A DNA stretch of 64,000 bases, from contig NZ_JARHUC010000004.1 in assembly GCF_029223255.1 (NCBI RefSeq), forward strand, positions 668,161 to 732,160, in the 5' to 3' direction. Numbering within the stretch: position 1 is the stretch's first letter; every line of letters begins with the position of its first letter. Position numbers and translations under genes: made by a program. This stretch comes from Albimonas marina. Lineage in GTDB: Bacteria > Pseudomonadota > Alphaproteobacteria > Rhodobacterales > Rhodobacteraceae. Shown here piece by piece: positions 7,704 to 16,644 of the stretch. The notes under the pieces are model-generated. The model was given only the letters and a program-made list of their open reading frames with translations. It ran no database searches and was not told the DNA's origin.

Positions 7704-9011
7704 TCAGGGCGCCTCGGCGAGCGCGTCGGCCAGCGCCTCGACGAAACGCGTCGCCTCGGCGTCGGAGAGGATCAGCGGCGGGCGCAGCTTCAGCGTCTCG
7801 CCGTAGCGCCCCGCGGCGCCGATCAGCACGCGCCGGCGGCCGAGCCCGGCCAGGACCTCGCGCACCAGCGCCCCGTCCGGGGCCCCGTCGCGCCCCAGCG
7901 CCACGCCCAGGAACAGGCCCGCGCCGCGCACCGCGGCGATGCGCGGATCGCGCGCGGCCAGCGCCTCGAGATCCGCCTTCAGCCGGGCGCCCGCGGCGGC
8001 GGAGCGGGCGACGAGCCCCTCCGCGCGGATCGTCTCGATCACCGCGAGCCCCGCCGCCGCGGCCACCGGGTTGGCGCCGAAGGTGTTGAAATAGCCGAAG
8101 TCCTCGACGAAGCGGGAGAGGATCTCGGGCCGCGTGACCGTGCCCGCCATGGGGAAGCCGTTGCCCATCGGCTTGCCCATTGTGACGATGTCGGGGGCGA
8201 GGCCGTGCCGCTCGAACCCCCACATCACGCCGGTGCGCCCGAAGCCCGGCTGAACCTCGTCGGCGATCAGCAGGCCGCCGGCGGCGTGCACCGCGTCCTG
8301 AGCCGCCTTCAGGAAGCCCGACGGATCGGCGTGCACCCCGTCGGAGGAGAAGATCGAGTCCCAGATCATCCCCGCGAAGCCGTGGCCCGACGCCTCCAGC
8401 TCCGCCGCGGCCTCCGCCACCGCGGCCGCGAAGCCGCCCGCCAGATCCTCGCCGTAGACCGCCGGGTCGGGGGCAGGGACGGCGCGCACCCGGGGGGAGC
8501 CCGCGCCGCGCTTGTAGGCGCTGGGCGAGATCTCGGTCGTGGCGGCGGTGTTGCCGTGATAGGCGGTCTCGGTCACCACGAAGCCGCGCCGGCCGGTCCA
8601 GGTCTCGGCCAGCCGCAGGGCGAGGTCGTTGGCCTCGGAGCCGGAGCACGACAGCACCACGTTCGACAGCTCCGCCGGCAGCGTGGCCTTCAGCGCCTCC
8701 ATGTAGCGGTCCACGATCTCGACCAGGTAGCGGCTGTTGATGTTCAGCCGCCCGATCTGCTCGGACACCGCCTCGACCACCGCCGGGTGGCAATGTCCCA
8801 GCGAGGGGACGTTATTGTAGAAATCGAGGTACCGCGCCCCGTCCCGGTCGGTCATCCACGCGCCGCGGCCCGAGACCATCTCGACCGGCTTGTCGTAGAA
8901 CAGGACCGCCGCCGCCCCCATGTTCGCCAGCCGCCGGGCCAGCAGCGGGTCGTCCCCCGCCTCGCCCGAGAAGGCGTTCATCGACAGGATGGCGCGGGGC
9001 TCGGCGGTCAT
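7704..9011 (-). CDS. Class III PLP aminotransferase or amine-phosphate phospho-lyase
   Basis: A 435-aa PLP enzyme with DGARYLDFYNNVPSLGHCHP, the PLP-binding aspartate in LLIADEVQPGFGRTG and the Schiff-base lysine in VTMGKPMGNGFPMAG. The start at 9011 follows the kinase gene by 11 bases. The neighbour is an APH-fold kinase. This pairing recalls hydroxylysine kinase / phosphohydroxylysine phospho-lyase and the related ethanolamine-phosphate phospho-lyase, both of which use class III aminotransferase folds. A lyase acting on a phosphorylated amino alcohol is therefore as likely as a true transaminase. The sequence alone does not decide. Confidence 0.9.
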   Translation of the reverse strand: MTAEPRAILSMNAFSGEAGDDPLLARRLANMGAAAVLFYDKPVEMVSGRGAWMTDRDGARYLDFYNNVPSLGHCHPAVVEAVSEQIGRLNINSRYLVEIVDRYMEALKATLPAELSNVVLSCSGSEANDLALRLAETWTGRRGFVVTETAYHGNTAATTEISPSAYKRGAGSPRVRAVPAPDPAVYGEDLAGGFAAAVAEAAAELEASGHGFAGMIWDSIFSSDGVHADPSGFLKAAQDAVHAAGGLLIADEVQPGFGRTGVMWGFERHGLAPDIVTMGKPMGNGFPMAGTVTRPEILSRFVEDFGYFNTFGANPVAAAAGLAVIETIRAEGLVARSAAAGARLKADLEALAARDPRIAAVRGAGLFLGVALGRDGAPDGALVREVLAGLGRRRVLIGAAGRYGETLKLRPPLILSDAEATRFVEALADALAEAP

Positions 9012-9022
9012 CGGCGGTCTCC

Positions 9023-10018
9023 TCAGGCCTCGACGAGGCGGCGTTCGGCGAGCTCGACCGTCCCGGCGGAGAAGCCCTGCGCGGCCAGCTCCTGCGCGGT
9101 CGGCGTCTCGGCGTGGGAGGCGATCCAGGCGGTCAGCAGCATCCGGCGCAGCAGGATCATGTCGGGCAGGATCTCGGCCGCCTCGGGGGGCAGGGGGGCG
9201 ACGTCGGCGTAGCCCTCCAGCCAGGCGGCGGCGAGGTCGGAGATGTAGGGCTCCGTCTCCAGGAAGGAGATCGCGGCGGCGAAGTCGTAGGCGAACCAGC
9301 CGAAGCCGCAGTCGTCGAAGTCGATCACCCCCAGCCGGCCGTCCTTCTCCAGCAGGTTGGCGAGCCGCAGGTCCGCGTGGATCAGCCCGAAGCGGTCCGC
9401 CCCCTGCCCGTAGTCCGCGAGCCGCTTGCGCAGCCGCTGGGAGGCGCGCTCGAGGATCGCGCGGCCCTCGGCGTCGAGCCCCTCGGCCGCGCGCCAGTCG
9501 CCCCAGTGCATCACCGGGCCGATCGTCGTCTCCCAGGTCCAGGACTTGCGCACGAAGCCGGGGGGCGGGGTCCAGTCCTGCACGTGGGCGTGCAGGCGCG
9601 CGCTGATCGCGCCCAGGTCGCGGAAGCCGGGGACGAGGCCCTCGCCGGCCTCGGGCTCCTCGCCCTCCATCCACTCGAAGGCGACGGCGTGCCGGGTCTC
9701 GCCCTCATGGGCGAAGGTGGCGACCTTGCCGCCGCCGGCCACCGGCAGCAGGGCGGGGGTGGCGACCACCTCGGCCTCGCGCAGCGCCTCGGTCCAGGCG
9801 ATCTCCGAGGCGATCTCGGCGGGCGTGTGGTAGGCGGGGCGGTGGACGCGCACCACCACCGGCGCCGGCGCCTCGGGGTCGTCGAGCCGGAAGGTCGCGT
9901 TCTCCGAGATGTTCAGCAGCCGCGCGCGCGTCGCCGGCGACAGGCCCCACCGCGGGGCCAGCGCCTCGGCATGGGCGCGCAGATCCTCCAGAAACGCCTC
10001 GGTGTAGAGCCCCGTCAT
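9023..10018 (-). CDS. APH/choline-kinase-fold small-molecule kinase
   Basis: A 331-aa kinase of the aminoglycoside phosphotransferase superfamily. The catalytic motif is GLIHADLRLANLL (HxD...N), followed by the metal-binding LGVIDFDDCGFGW. The length and the N-terminal lobe (ISENATFRLDDP, VVVRVHRPAYH) resemble homoserine kinase type II, hydroxylysine kinase and similar metabolic kinases rather than antibiotic-resistance enzymes. It is the first gene of a - strand unit with the aminotransferase-like enzyme, so the two probably phosphorylate and then cleave the same amino alcohol (inferred). The start at 10018 faces a 138-base divergent regulatory gap. Confidence 0.85.
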   Translation of the reverse strand: MTGLYTEAFLEDLRAHAEALAPRWGLSPATRARLLNISENATFRLDDPEAPAPVVVRVHRPAYHTPAEIASEIAWTEALREAEVVATPALLPVAGGGKVATFAHEGETRHAVAFEWMEGEEPEAGEGLVPGFRDLGAISARLHAHVQDWTPPPGFVRKSWTWETTIGPVMHWGDWRAAEGLDAEGRAILERASQRLRKRLADYGQGADRFGLIHADLRLANLLEKDGRLGVIDFDDCGFGWFAYDFAAAISFLETEPYISDLAAAWLEGYADVAPLPPEAAEILPDMILLRRMLLTAWIASHAETPTAQELAAQGFSAGTVELAERRLVEA

Positions 10019-10096
10019 TCGCCGCCGTCCTTCGTGTCGTCCTCGCGCGTCCGGACCTGCAAGCAGGGCGCCAGACGCCGCGACGCTAGCCAGCGA

Positions 10097-10136
10097 TTGT
10101 GCATGGCACAAGAATTGCGGGGCGGTCCCTTGCAAT
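10097..10136. promoter_or_regulatory. Operator-like dyads in kinase/SDR divergent gap
   Basis: TTGTGCATGGCACAA at 10097-10111 is a perfect 6-3-6 inverted repeat, and ATTGC (10114-10118) pairs with GCAAT (10132-10136). Both lie between the divergent kinase (start 10018) and SDR (start 10157). A TTGT...ACAA dyad of this kind suits a GntR- or LacI-type regulator. No such gene is in the window, so the binder is unknown. Confidence 0.5.
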
Positions 10137-10156
10137 GCAGCGAAGGAGGCGAGGTC

Positions 10157-10930
10157 GTGCTGACATCGATCGAAGGGCGCGCGGTGGTGGTGACCGGGGC
10201 GTCGAAGGGCATCGGCAAGGGGATCGCGAAGGTCTTCGCCGAACGGGGCGCGAAGGTGATGCTGGCCGCCCGCGGCGCCGAGGCGCTGGAGGCGACGGCG
10301 CAGGAGCTGCGGGCCGGCGGCGCCACGGTCGCGACCCATGTCTGCGACGTCTCGGACTGGGCGGCGGTGCAGGGGCTGGTGGCCGCCACGCTCGACGCCT
10401 TCGGCCGCCTCGACGTGATGTGCGCCAACGCCGGCGTCTTTCCGCAGACCAGCCTCGCCGAGATGAGCCCCGAGGACTGGGACGGCGTGATGGCCACCAA
10501 CCTGCGCAGCGCCTTCCTGTGCACCAAGGCGGTCCTGCCGGTGTTCGAGAAGGCGGGGACCGGCCGCGTGGTGCTGACCTCCTCGATCACCGGGCCGATC
10601 ACCGGCTTTCCGGGGTGGTCGCACTACGGCGCCTCGAAGGCCGGGCAGCTCGGCTTCCTGCGCACCGCGGCGATCGAGCTCGCGAAGGTCGGGGCCACGA
10701 TCAACGCGGTGCTGCCGGGCAACGTGATGACCGAGGGGCTGGACGGGCTGGGCGAGGACTACCTCGCCACCATGGCCGCCTCGATCCCGCTCAGGAAGAT
10801 CGGCTCGGTCGCCGACATCGGGCACGCGGCGCTGTTCTTCGCCTCGGACGAGGCCGGCTACGTCACCGGCCAGACGCTGGTGGTCGACGGCGGCCAGATC
10901 CTGCCCGAATCGCTCGAGGCGCTGGAGTAG
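10157..10930 (+). CDS. Short-chain dehydrogenase/reductase (FabG-like)
   Basis: A 257-aa classical SDR: the NAD(P)-binding TGASKGIGKG, CANAG, the catalytic serine in LTSSITG and YGASK carrying the Tyr and Lys. It ends with GQTLVVDGGQ, as in FabG-type enzymes. The GTG start at 10157 is chosen because AAGGAGG lies seven bases upstream; an upstream ATG at 10103 would overlap the dyad. The substrate is unknown. The position opposite an amino-alcohol kinase and before the amine oxidase suggests oxidation of a hydroxyl intermediate of the same pathway (inference). Confidence 0.88.
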   Translation: MLTSIEGRAVVVTGASKGIGKGIAKVFAERGAKVMLAARGAEALEATAQELRAGGATVATHVCDVSDWAAVQGLVAATLDAFGRLDVMCANAGVFPQTSLAEMSPEDWDGVMATNLRSAFLCTKAVLPVFEKAGTGRVVLTSSITGPITGFPGWSHYGASKAGQLGFLRTAAIELAKVGATINAVLPGNVMTEGLDGLGEDYLATMAASIPLRKIGSVADIGHAALFFASDEAGYVTGQTLVVDGGQILPESLEALE

Positions 10931-11033
10931 CGCCGCGGGCGACCCCCGCCGGGGCGCGGCCGCCGCGGCGGCGCCGCGCTCCGGCAGGGTTGGCGCCTGC
11001 TTTGCGGGCATGGCCGAAAATTGCTGCGCGAAA

Positions 11034-11073
11034 TTTGTTCAGACAAACGGGTTGCGCCTATTTTTTGTCGACA
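11034..11073 (+). promoter_or_regulatory. Probable promoter with two palindromes before amine oxidase
   Basis: TTTGTTCAGACAAA (11034-11047) is a perfect 5-4-5 inverted repeat and TGTCGACA (11066-11073) a perfect palindrome. TTGTTC at 11035-11040 and TATTTT at 11059-11064, 18 bases apart, could serve as -35 and -10, placing one palindrome on each box. This AT-rich patch stands out in a very GC-rich gap. It would drive the amine oxidase and possibly the transporter genes. Confidence 0.5.
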
Positions 11074-11191
11074 GTCGGCCGGCGGCAGGCGCAGCCTTCG
11101 CAAGCGCAACACGCCGGAGCCCGTCGCGCCCCGGTTCAGCCCCATGGAGACCCTTGCGCCGCGAGCGACGGCGCATCTGCCGAGGATGGAC

Positions 11192-13129
11192 ATGAACAAG
11201 CCCGAACACCCCATCGCCGCCGACCACGCGCCGACCCATCCTCTGGAGCCCCTGACCGAGACCGAGATCGCCTACGCCGCCCAGCTGGTGCGCGAGGCCC
11301 GCAAGACCGACGCCCTGCGCTTCGAGATGATCGAGCTCAAGGAGCCCTCGAAGAAGAAGGTCCGCGCCTTCGAGCCGGGCGACGACTTCCCCCGCGAGGC
11401 GAGGGTCAACGTGTTCGAGATGGGCAAGATCGGCGTGTGGAAATACGTCGTCTCCCTCTCCCGCGGGAAGATCCTGTCCGAGACCTTCATCGAGGGCGCC
11501 CGGCCGATGATCATGGCCGAGGAGTTCCTCCAGATCGAAGCCACGGTGAAGGAGAACCCCGAGTTCCAGGCCGCCTGCGCCAAGCGCGGGATCGAGGACG
11601 TCTCCCTCGTCTGCGTCGACCCCTGGTCCGCCGGCAACTTCGGCGTCGAGGACGAGGAGGGCAAGCACGTCGCCCACACCTTCTGCTGGGTGAAGTCAGG
11701 CCCCTACGACAACCTCTACGCCCACCCGATCGAGGGCCTGAACCCCGTCGTCGACATCAAGAAGATGGAGGTCATCCGCATCGACGACTACGGCGTCCGC
11801 GAGGTGCCGAAGGAGGACGTGAACTACGAGGCGCAGTTCCAGGACGGCTTCCGCAAGGACCTCAAGCCCATCGACGTGGTCCAGCCCGAGGGCGTCAGCT
11901 TCGACATGGACGGCCGGCGCATCACCTGGGCCGACTGGGACATGGTCATCGGCTTCAACGGCCGCGAGGGGCTGACGCTGCATGACGTGAAGCTCGACGG
12001 CCGGCCCGCCTTCTACCGCCTGTCGATCGCCGAGATGGTGGTCCCCTACGGCTCGCCGGCCAAGCAGCACGCGCGCAAGAACGTCTTCGACATCGGCGAA
12101 TACGGGCTGGGGAAACTGGCGAACTCGCTGGAGCTCGGCTGCGACTGCCTCGGCGCCATCCAGTACCTCGACGGCTACGTCTCGGGCATCGACGGGTCCC
12201 CAGAGAAGATCAAGAACGCCATCTGCATCCACGAGGAGGACGACGGCGTCCTGTGGAAGCACTGGGATTTCCGCACCGACCGCACCGAGGTCCGGCGCGC
12301 CCGCAAGCTGGTGATCTCCTCGATCTCCACGGTGGGGAACTACGAGTACGCCTCCTACTGGTATTTCATGCTCGACGGCACCATCGAGTTCGAGATGAAG
12401 GCCACCGGCATCATCAACACCGTGGGCTGCGAGCCGGGGAACCCCGGCAAGTACGGGACCGAGGTCGCCCCCGGCGTGCTCGGCCAGATCCACCAGCACA
12501 CCTTCTGCGCGCGCATCGACCTCGCGGTGGACGGCGACGCGTGCACCGTCACCGAATGCGACACCATCGCCCCGCCGATGGGCCCCGAGAACCCCTACGG
12601 CAACGCCTTCTACATCCAGGAGACGCCGATCACCGCCGAGGGCGGCCGCAAGCGCGCGCCGGAGAAGGAGCGCTACTGGAAGTTCGTCTCCGCCGAGGGG
12701 CGCAACCGCATGGGCCGGCCCACCGCCTTCAAGCTGGAGCCGGTGCACTCGATCACGCCCTTCAACAAGCCCGAGGGCCCGTCGGGCAAGCGCATGCCCT
12801 TCATCTACAACGACCTGTGGGTGACCGCCTACGACCCGGAGGAGCGCTTCCCCGCCGGCGAGTTCATGAACCACTCCGACGGGACCGACGGGCTGCCGAA
12901 ATACGTCGCCCGCCAGCGCCCGGTGGAAGGCGCCGACATCGTCGCCTGGCACGTCTTCGGCCTGCACCACATGCCCCGGCTCGAGGACTTCCCCGTGCAG
13001 CCGGTGGTCAAGACCGGCTTCAAGCTGATGCCCAACGGCTTCTTCGACATCAACCCGGCCCTGAACATGCCGCCCGAGAAGAACGAGGCGAGCACGCACG
13101 CCGGATGCTGCGGGGTCGCGGCCGAGTGA
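11192..13129 (+). CDS. Primary-amine oxidase (copper/TPQ amine oxidase)
   Basis: A quinoprotein of about 645 aa that would oxidise primary amines to aldehydes, releasing ammonia and hydrogen peroxide. The TPQ precursor tyrosine is in STVGNYEYASY. The copper ligands are the two histidines of QIHQHTFCARID and a third in the GLHHMPRLEDFP segment. The base aspartate is in VFDIGEYGLG. No signal peptide is visible, so it is probably cytoplasmic. The start is uncertain: ATG 11192 has GAGGA at good spacing; 11186 is also possible. The polyamine-type ABC importer directly downstream would supply substrate. Confidence 0.95.
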   Translation: MNKPEHPIAADHAPTHPLEPLTETEIAYAAQLVREARKTDALRFEMIELKEPSKKKVRAFEPGDDFPREARVNVFEMGKIGVWKYVVSLSRGKILSETFIEGARPMIMAEEFLQIEATVKENPEFQAACAKRGIEDVSLVCVDPWSAGNFGVEDEEGKHVAHTFCWVKSGPYDNLYAHPIEGLNPVVDIKKMEVIRIDDYGVREVPKEDVNYEAQFQDGFRKDLKPIDVVQPEGVSFDMDGRRITWADWDMVIGFNGREGLTLHDVKLDGRPAFYRLSIAEMVVPYGSPAKQHARKNVFDIGEYGLGKLANSLELGCDCLGAIQYLDGYVSGIDGSPEKIKNAICIHEEDDGVLWKHWDFRTDRTEVRRARKLVISSISTVGNYEYASYWYFMLDGTIEFEMKATGIINTVGCEPGNPGKYGTEVAPGVLGQIHQHTFCARIDLAVDGDACTVTECDTIAPPMGPENPYGNAFYIQETPITAEGGRKRAPEKERYWKFVSAEGRNRMGRPTAFKLEPVHSITPFNKPEGPSGKRMPFIYNDLWVTAYDPEERFPAGEFMNHSDGTDGLPKYVARQRPVEGADIVAWHVFGLHHMPRLEDFPVQPVVKTGFKLMPNGFFDINPALNMPPEKNEASTHAGCCGVAAE

Positions 13130-13278
13130 GGCCGGCCCCGCGGGGGTGAGGCGGCCGCGAGGCCGCGGGATGAGCGAGGCGCTCCGGCGGCCGTGGGGAC
13201 GGTCGGCGGGGCGCGACCAGGGACGGATCGGGGATGCAGCCCCGGCCGAAGACCGACCAGACAGGGAAACTCCACCGC

Positions 13279-14541
13279 ATGAACAAGAACCAGTTCCTGC
13301 CCCCGTTCCGGGGTCCGTCGCGCCGCACCGTCCTCGCGGGCCTGGGGGCCGGCTTCGCCGCGTCGCTCGCCGGCGGTCGCGTGAAGGCGGGCCCGGGCGC
13401 CACCTACGCCGACGACCTGTGGGCCAAGACCGTGGACGAGCTGAAGGGCGGCGACTTCCGCAAGACCCTGAACATCCACGCCTGGGAAGGCTACACCGAG
13501 GAGCCTGTGCTGGACCCGTTCGCCAAGGCGGTCGGCGCGGACGTGAACCCGCAGATGCTGATCTCGGACCCCTCGGCGGTGAACAACCTGCGCTCGGGCG
13601 GCACCTCGACCTGGGACCTGATCAACCTCAACAACGCCTGGCAGCGCAAGATCCTCTACCCCAACCAGCTGATCACGCCGCTCGACGTCGAGAAGTTCAA
13701 GCCGCTCTACGAGATGAACGTCCCCGAGTTCGCCTGGCCCTACAAGTGGGCGATGGCCGACGACGGCGCGCTGCTGGGCATGATCCAGCGCTACGGCCCC
13801 TCGGGCGTGGCGATCAACTCCTCGATGATCGACGCCTCCGAGATCGAGGACGGCGGCTACGCCGGCCTGATCGACGGGCACGCGGGCGAATACGGCATCC
13901 TCGACTACGAGAACTGGGTCATCATGCACGCCTGCATGGCCGCCGGCTTCTCCCCCTTCCGCAAGCACACGGAAGAGGAGATGGCGGCCTATGAGGAGAT
14001 GATCTTCAAGGTGATGAAGAACGCCAAGAAGATCTCCGCCGACGCCGCTGCGCTGGCGCGCGACATGATCACCGGCGAGATCGTGGGCTGCTTCCCCGGC
14101 TCGCTCTACTCCGTCTCCGCCGCGCGCATGGAGGGCATGTCCGAGATCACCTGCGTCCTGCCCAAGGAAGGGATCGAGGAGACCAAGACCGACGCCGACC
14201 CGATGGGCCGCTCGGGCATCATCTGGATCGAGGTCACCAGCCTCGTGAACAACCCCGACCCGACGCCGCTGGCCGAGGCCTTCCTGATCTACTGCCACAC
14301 CCCCGAGGCCGCGCACCGCGTCGCCGCCGAGGCGCCGGGCACGCTGAACCCGGTGGTGCAGATGGGCGATCCCGCGGTGCTGGACCTGTTCACCGAGGAC
14401 CAGCTCGCGGCGGTGATGTGGGGCTCCGACGGGGCCGAGCTGCGCACGCTCGTCGACCGCTGCATCGATTTCGACATCAACCCCGACTACGACGCGATGC
14501 ACGACCTCTACACCGAGGCCAAGCGCTCCCGCGGGTTCTGA
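13279..14541 (+). CDS. Tat-exported ABC substrate-binding protein (polyamine type)
   Basis: A 420-aa periplasmic binding protein of the spermidine/putrescine group. The N-terminus has a twin-arginine signal (SRRTVLAGLGAGFAASLAGG). The mature part begins with LNIHAWEGYTEEPVLDPFAKAVG, typical of PotD/PotF-like proteins. It is the first gene of a complete importer (binding protein, ATPase, two permeases), which follows an amine oxidase gene. The ligand is probably an amine or polyamine, but the exact compound is not shown. A very strong hairpin separates it from the ATPase gene. Confidence 0.9.
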   Translation: MNKNQFLPPFRGPSRRTVLAGLGAGFAASLAGGRVKAGPGATYADDLWAKTVDELKGGDFRKTLNIHAWEGYTEEPVLDPFAKAVGADVNPQMLISDPSAVNNLRSGGTSTWDLINLNNAWQRKILYPNQLITPLDVEKFKPLYEMNVPEFAWPYKWAMADDGALLGMIQRYGPSGVAINSSMIDASEIEDGGYAGLIDGHAGEYGILDYENWVIMHACMAAGFSPFRKHTEEEMAAYEEMIFKVMKNAKKISADAAALARDMITGEIVGCFPGSLYSVSAARMEGMSEITCVLPKEGIEETKTDADPMGRSGIIWIEVTSLVNNPDPTPLAEAFLIYCHTPEAAHRVAAEAPGTLNPVVQMGDPAVLDLFTEDQLAAVMWGSDGAELRTLVDRCIDFDINPDYDAMHDLYTEAKRSRGF

Positions 14542-14546
14542 TCTGC

Positions 14547-14586
14547 GGCGGGGGCCGGGTCGACAGCCGTCGACCCGGCCCCCGCC
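14547..14586 (+). terminator. Strong intercistronic hairpin inside the transporter operon
   Basis: An 18-base-pair perfect stem closes on the loop AGCC (14565-14568); the core is GTCGACAGCCGTCGAC. No T-tract follows. It lies between the binding-protein gene and the ATPase gene. Such hairpins after the first gene of importer operons often protect the upstream message, which would yield more binding protein than membrane parts; partial termination is the alternative. Confidence 0.7.
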
Positions 14587-14654
14587 TCCCCTTTCCGCGC
14601 CTTCCGCGCGCACATCCTCGCGCGGGCGCCCATCACGAGACGGGAGACCGGCGC

Positions 14655-15716
14655 ATGCCGCAGCCCATCCTGGAACGCAGCCCCATTCTCGAGCTGAAGG
14701 ACGTCGACAAGATCTTCGGCGACTTCGCCGCGGTCGAGCGCGTGAACCTCTCGATCGCCGAGGGCGAGTTCTTCACCATCGTCGGGCCCTCCGGCTCGGG
14801 CAAGACCACGCTGATCCGGATGCTGGTGGGCATGGACGCCCCCACCCGCGGAGAGATCCTGCTGCGCGGCCGGCGGATCAACGAGGTCCCCGCCAACAAG
14901 CGCCCCTTCTGCATGGTGTTCCAGTCGCTGGCGCTGTTCCCCCACATGACCGTGGGCGAGAACGTGGCCTATTCCCTCAAGTGCCGCGGCGTCGGCAAGA
15001 AGGAGCGGCGCGAGCGCGCGACCGAGTGCCTGGCGCTCGCCCACCTTCCCGCTTCCTACTACGACCGGGCCGTGACCAAGTGCTCGGGCGGCGAGAAGCA
15101 GCGCGTGGCGCTGGCCCGGGCGTTGGCCTACGACCCGGAGATCCTGTTCTTCGACGAGCCGCTCTCGGCCCTCGACTACCGCCTCCGCAAGACGCTGGAG
15201 AAGGAGCTGAAGGACATCCAGCGCGAGACGGGCAAGACCTTCATCTACATCACCCACTCCCTCGAGGAGGCGATGGTGATGTCCGACCGCATCGGGGTGA
15301 TGCGCGACGGGCGGCTGGCCCAGGTCGGCTCGCCCCGCGAGGTCTACGACCGCCCCAGGACGCGCTTCGTCTCCGAGTTCTTCGGCGAGGTGAACGCCTT
15401 CCCCGTGGTCGCGAAGGACGGCCGGCTGTGGTGCGATCCGCTCAACATGGCCTTCGACCCGCCCCCCGACGCGCCCGCGGGCTTCGCCAAGGGCGCGCTG
15501 ATCGTGCGGCCCGAGCATCTGCGCTTCGACCCCGCCGCGCCCAACCCGATCCGGGGGGAGCTGTTCAACGAGTACCTGCTGGGCTCCCGCGTGCAGTACC
15601 AGGTGCGCGCCGGCTCGACGACGCTGCTGGTCGAGGGCATGGGCGCCACGATGCCCCCCGACCGCCAGGTGGCGCTGGCCTTCGCCCCCGAAGACAGCCT
15701 GCTGTTCGCGGAGTGA
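14655..15716 (+). CDS. ABC transporter ATP-binding protein (polyamine type)
   Basis: A 353-aa ATPase of the PotA/CysA-like group energising the amine importer. It has Walker [10 protein letters not shown], signature [15 protein letters not shown], Walker B ILFFDEPLSALD and the switch histidine in YITHSLEEA. A C-terminal TOBE-like domain (IVRPEHLRFDP..., LLGSRVQYQVR) follows, as in spermidine/putrescine ATPases. The permease genes follow after 7 bases. Confidence 0.93.
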   Translation: MPQPILERSPILELKDVDKIFGDFAAVERVNLSIAEGEFFTIVGPSGSGKTTLIRMLVGMDAPTRGEILLRGRRINEVPANKRPFCMVFQSLALFPHMTVGENVAYSLKCRGVGKKERRERATECLALAHLPASYYDRAVTKCSGGEKQRVALARALAYDPEILFFDEPLSALDYRLRKTLEKELKDIQRETGKTFIYITHSLEEAMVMSDRIGVMRDGRLAQVGSPREVYDRPRTRFVSEFFGEVNAFPVVAKDGRLWCDPLNMAFDPPPDAPAGFAKGALIVRPEHLRFDPAAPNPIRGELFNEYLLGSRVQYQVRAGSTTLLVEGMGATMPPDRQVALAFAPEDSLLFAE

Positions 15717-15723
15717 GCGGGAC

Positions 15724-16644
15724 ATGACCGACATGGCCGACGCCCTCCCCGCCTCCGCCCGCGCCGCGCCCGCCGACGCGGCGCAGGCGCCGCGCGCGTC
15801 CTGGCGCCCCTCGGCGGGGCTGCTCTGCGCGCTGCCGATGATCCTGCTGCTGGGGCTGGGCTTCCTCGCGCCGCTGCTGATCGTGGCGGTCTACAGCTTC
15901 ATGCCGCGCGGTACGTTCTCGCTGACCGGGACGCCCACCTTCGAGAACTACGTCGACATCGTCGCGCAGAACTTCCACATCTCGTTCCTGTGGTCGATCT
16001 GGCTGGCGCTGCTGACCACGGTGATCCTGATGGCGGTCTGCTATCCGCTGGCGCTGTCGATCAAGAAGCTCTCGCCCTCGAAGGCGGTGCTGCTGACGGT
16101 GCTGATCGTGGCGCCCCTTTTCGTGGCCGAGAACATCCGCCTGCAGGGCTGGTCGCTGTTCCTCGACCGGGCGGGGCTGCTCGACGGGGGGCTGCGCGCC
16201 TGGCTGGGGATCTCCACCGGCTCGCTCACCGCCAACGTGCCGGTGGTCGTCTTCGGCATGGTCTACATCTACCTGCCCTTCATGCTGTTCCCGATGATGC
16301 TGGGGCTCGCCAACGTGCCCCCCGCGGCGGTCGAGGCCGCCCAGGACCTCGGCGCGAGCCGCTGGCAGCAGTTCCGCGACATCGAGCTGCCGCTGGCGGC
16401 CCCCGGACTGGTGATCGGGGCGCTGCTGGTCTTCGTGATCTCGCTGGGCGCGTTCTCCGAGTCCAAGTTCCTCGGCAAGGGCGTGATCGTCACCGTCTCC
16501 GAGGACATCGAGAGCGCCTTCACCTTCGGCCAGAACTGGCCGCGCGGCTCGGCCCTGTCGGTGCTGGTGATCGCGCTGGCGGGCGGGGCGGCGTTCCTGG
16601 CGCTGCGCCGGCTCGATCTCGACTCGATGCTGGGGAAGAAGTGA
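15724..16644 (+). CDS. ABC transporter permease (PotB-like)
   Basis: A 306-aa inner-membrane permease. After a Pro/Ala-rich cytoplasmic N-terminus come about six membrane segments, the first at LICALPMILLLGLGFLAPLL-like residues 38-60. The EAA loop that contacts the ATPase reads AAVEAAQDLGASRWQQFRDIELP. PotB-type first permease of the amine importer; its stop overlaps the next start (TGATG at 16642-16646), indicating translational coupling. Confidence 0.9.
   Translation: MTDMADALPASARAAPADAAQAPRASWRPSAGLLCALPMILLLGLGFLAPLLIVAVYSFMPRGTFSLTGTPTFENYVDIVAQNFHISFLWSIWLALLTTVILMAVCYPLALSIKKLSPSKAVLLTVLIVAPLFVAENIRLQGWSLFLDRAGLLDGGLRAWLGISTGSLTANVPVVVFGMVYIYLPFMLFPMMLGLANVPPAAVEAAQDLGASRWQQFRDIELPLAAPGLVIGALLVFVISLGAFSESKFLGKGVIVTVSEDIESAFTFGQNWPRGSALSVLVIALAGGAAFLALRRLDLDSMLGKK

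Noticed and set aside
9023..10018. Aminoglycoside resistance kinase
   Set aside because: The fold is shared, but neighbours and N-lobe point to a metabolic kinase of the homoserine/hydroxylysine kinase type; no resistance context is present.
12829..14613. Long open frame on the - strand across the amine oxidase and binding-protein genes
   Set aside because: It is antisense to two well-conserved genes, has no family motif and is rich in Arg, Gly, His and Val, as expected for the shadow of GC-rich coding DNA.
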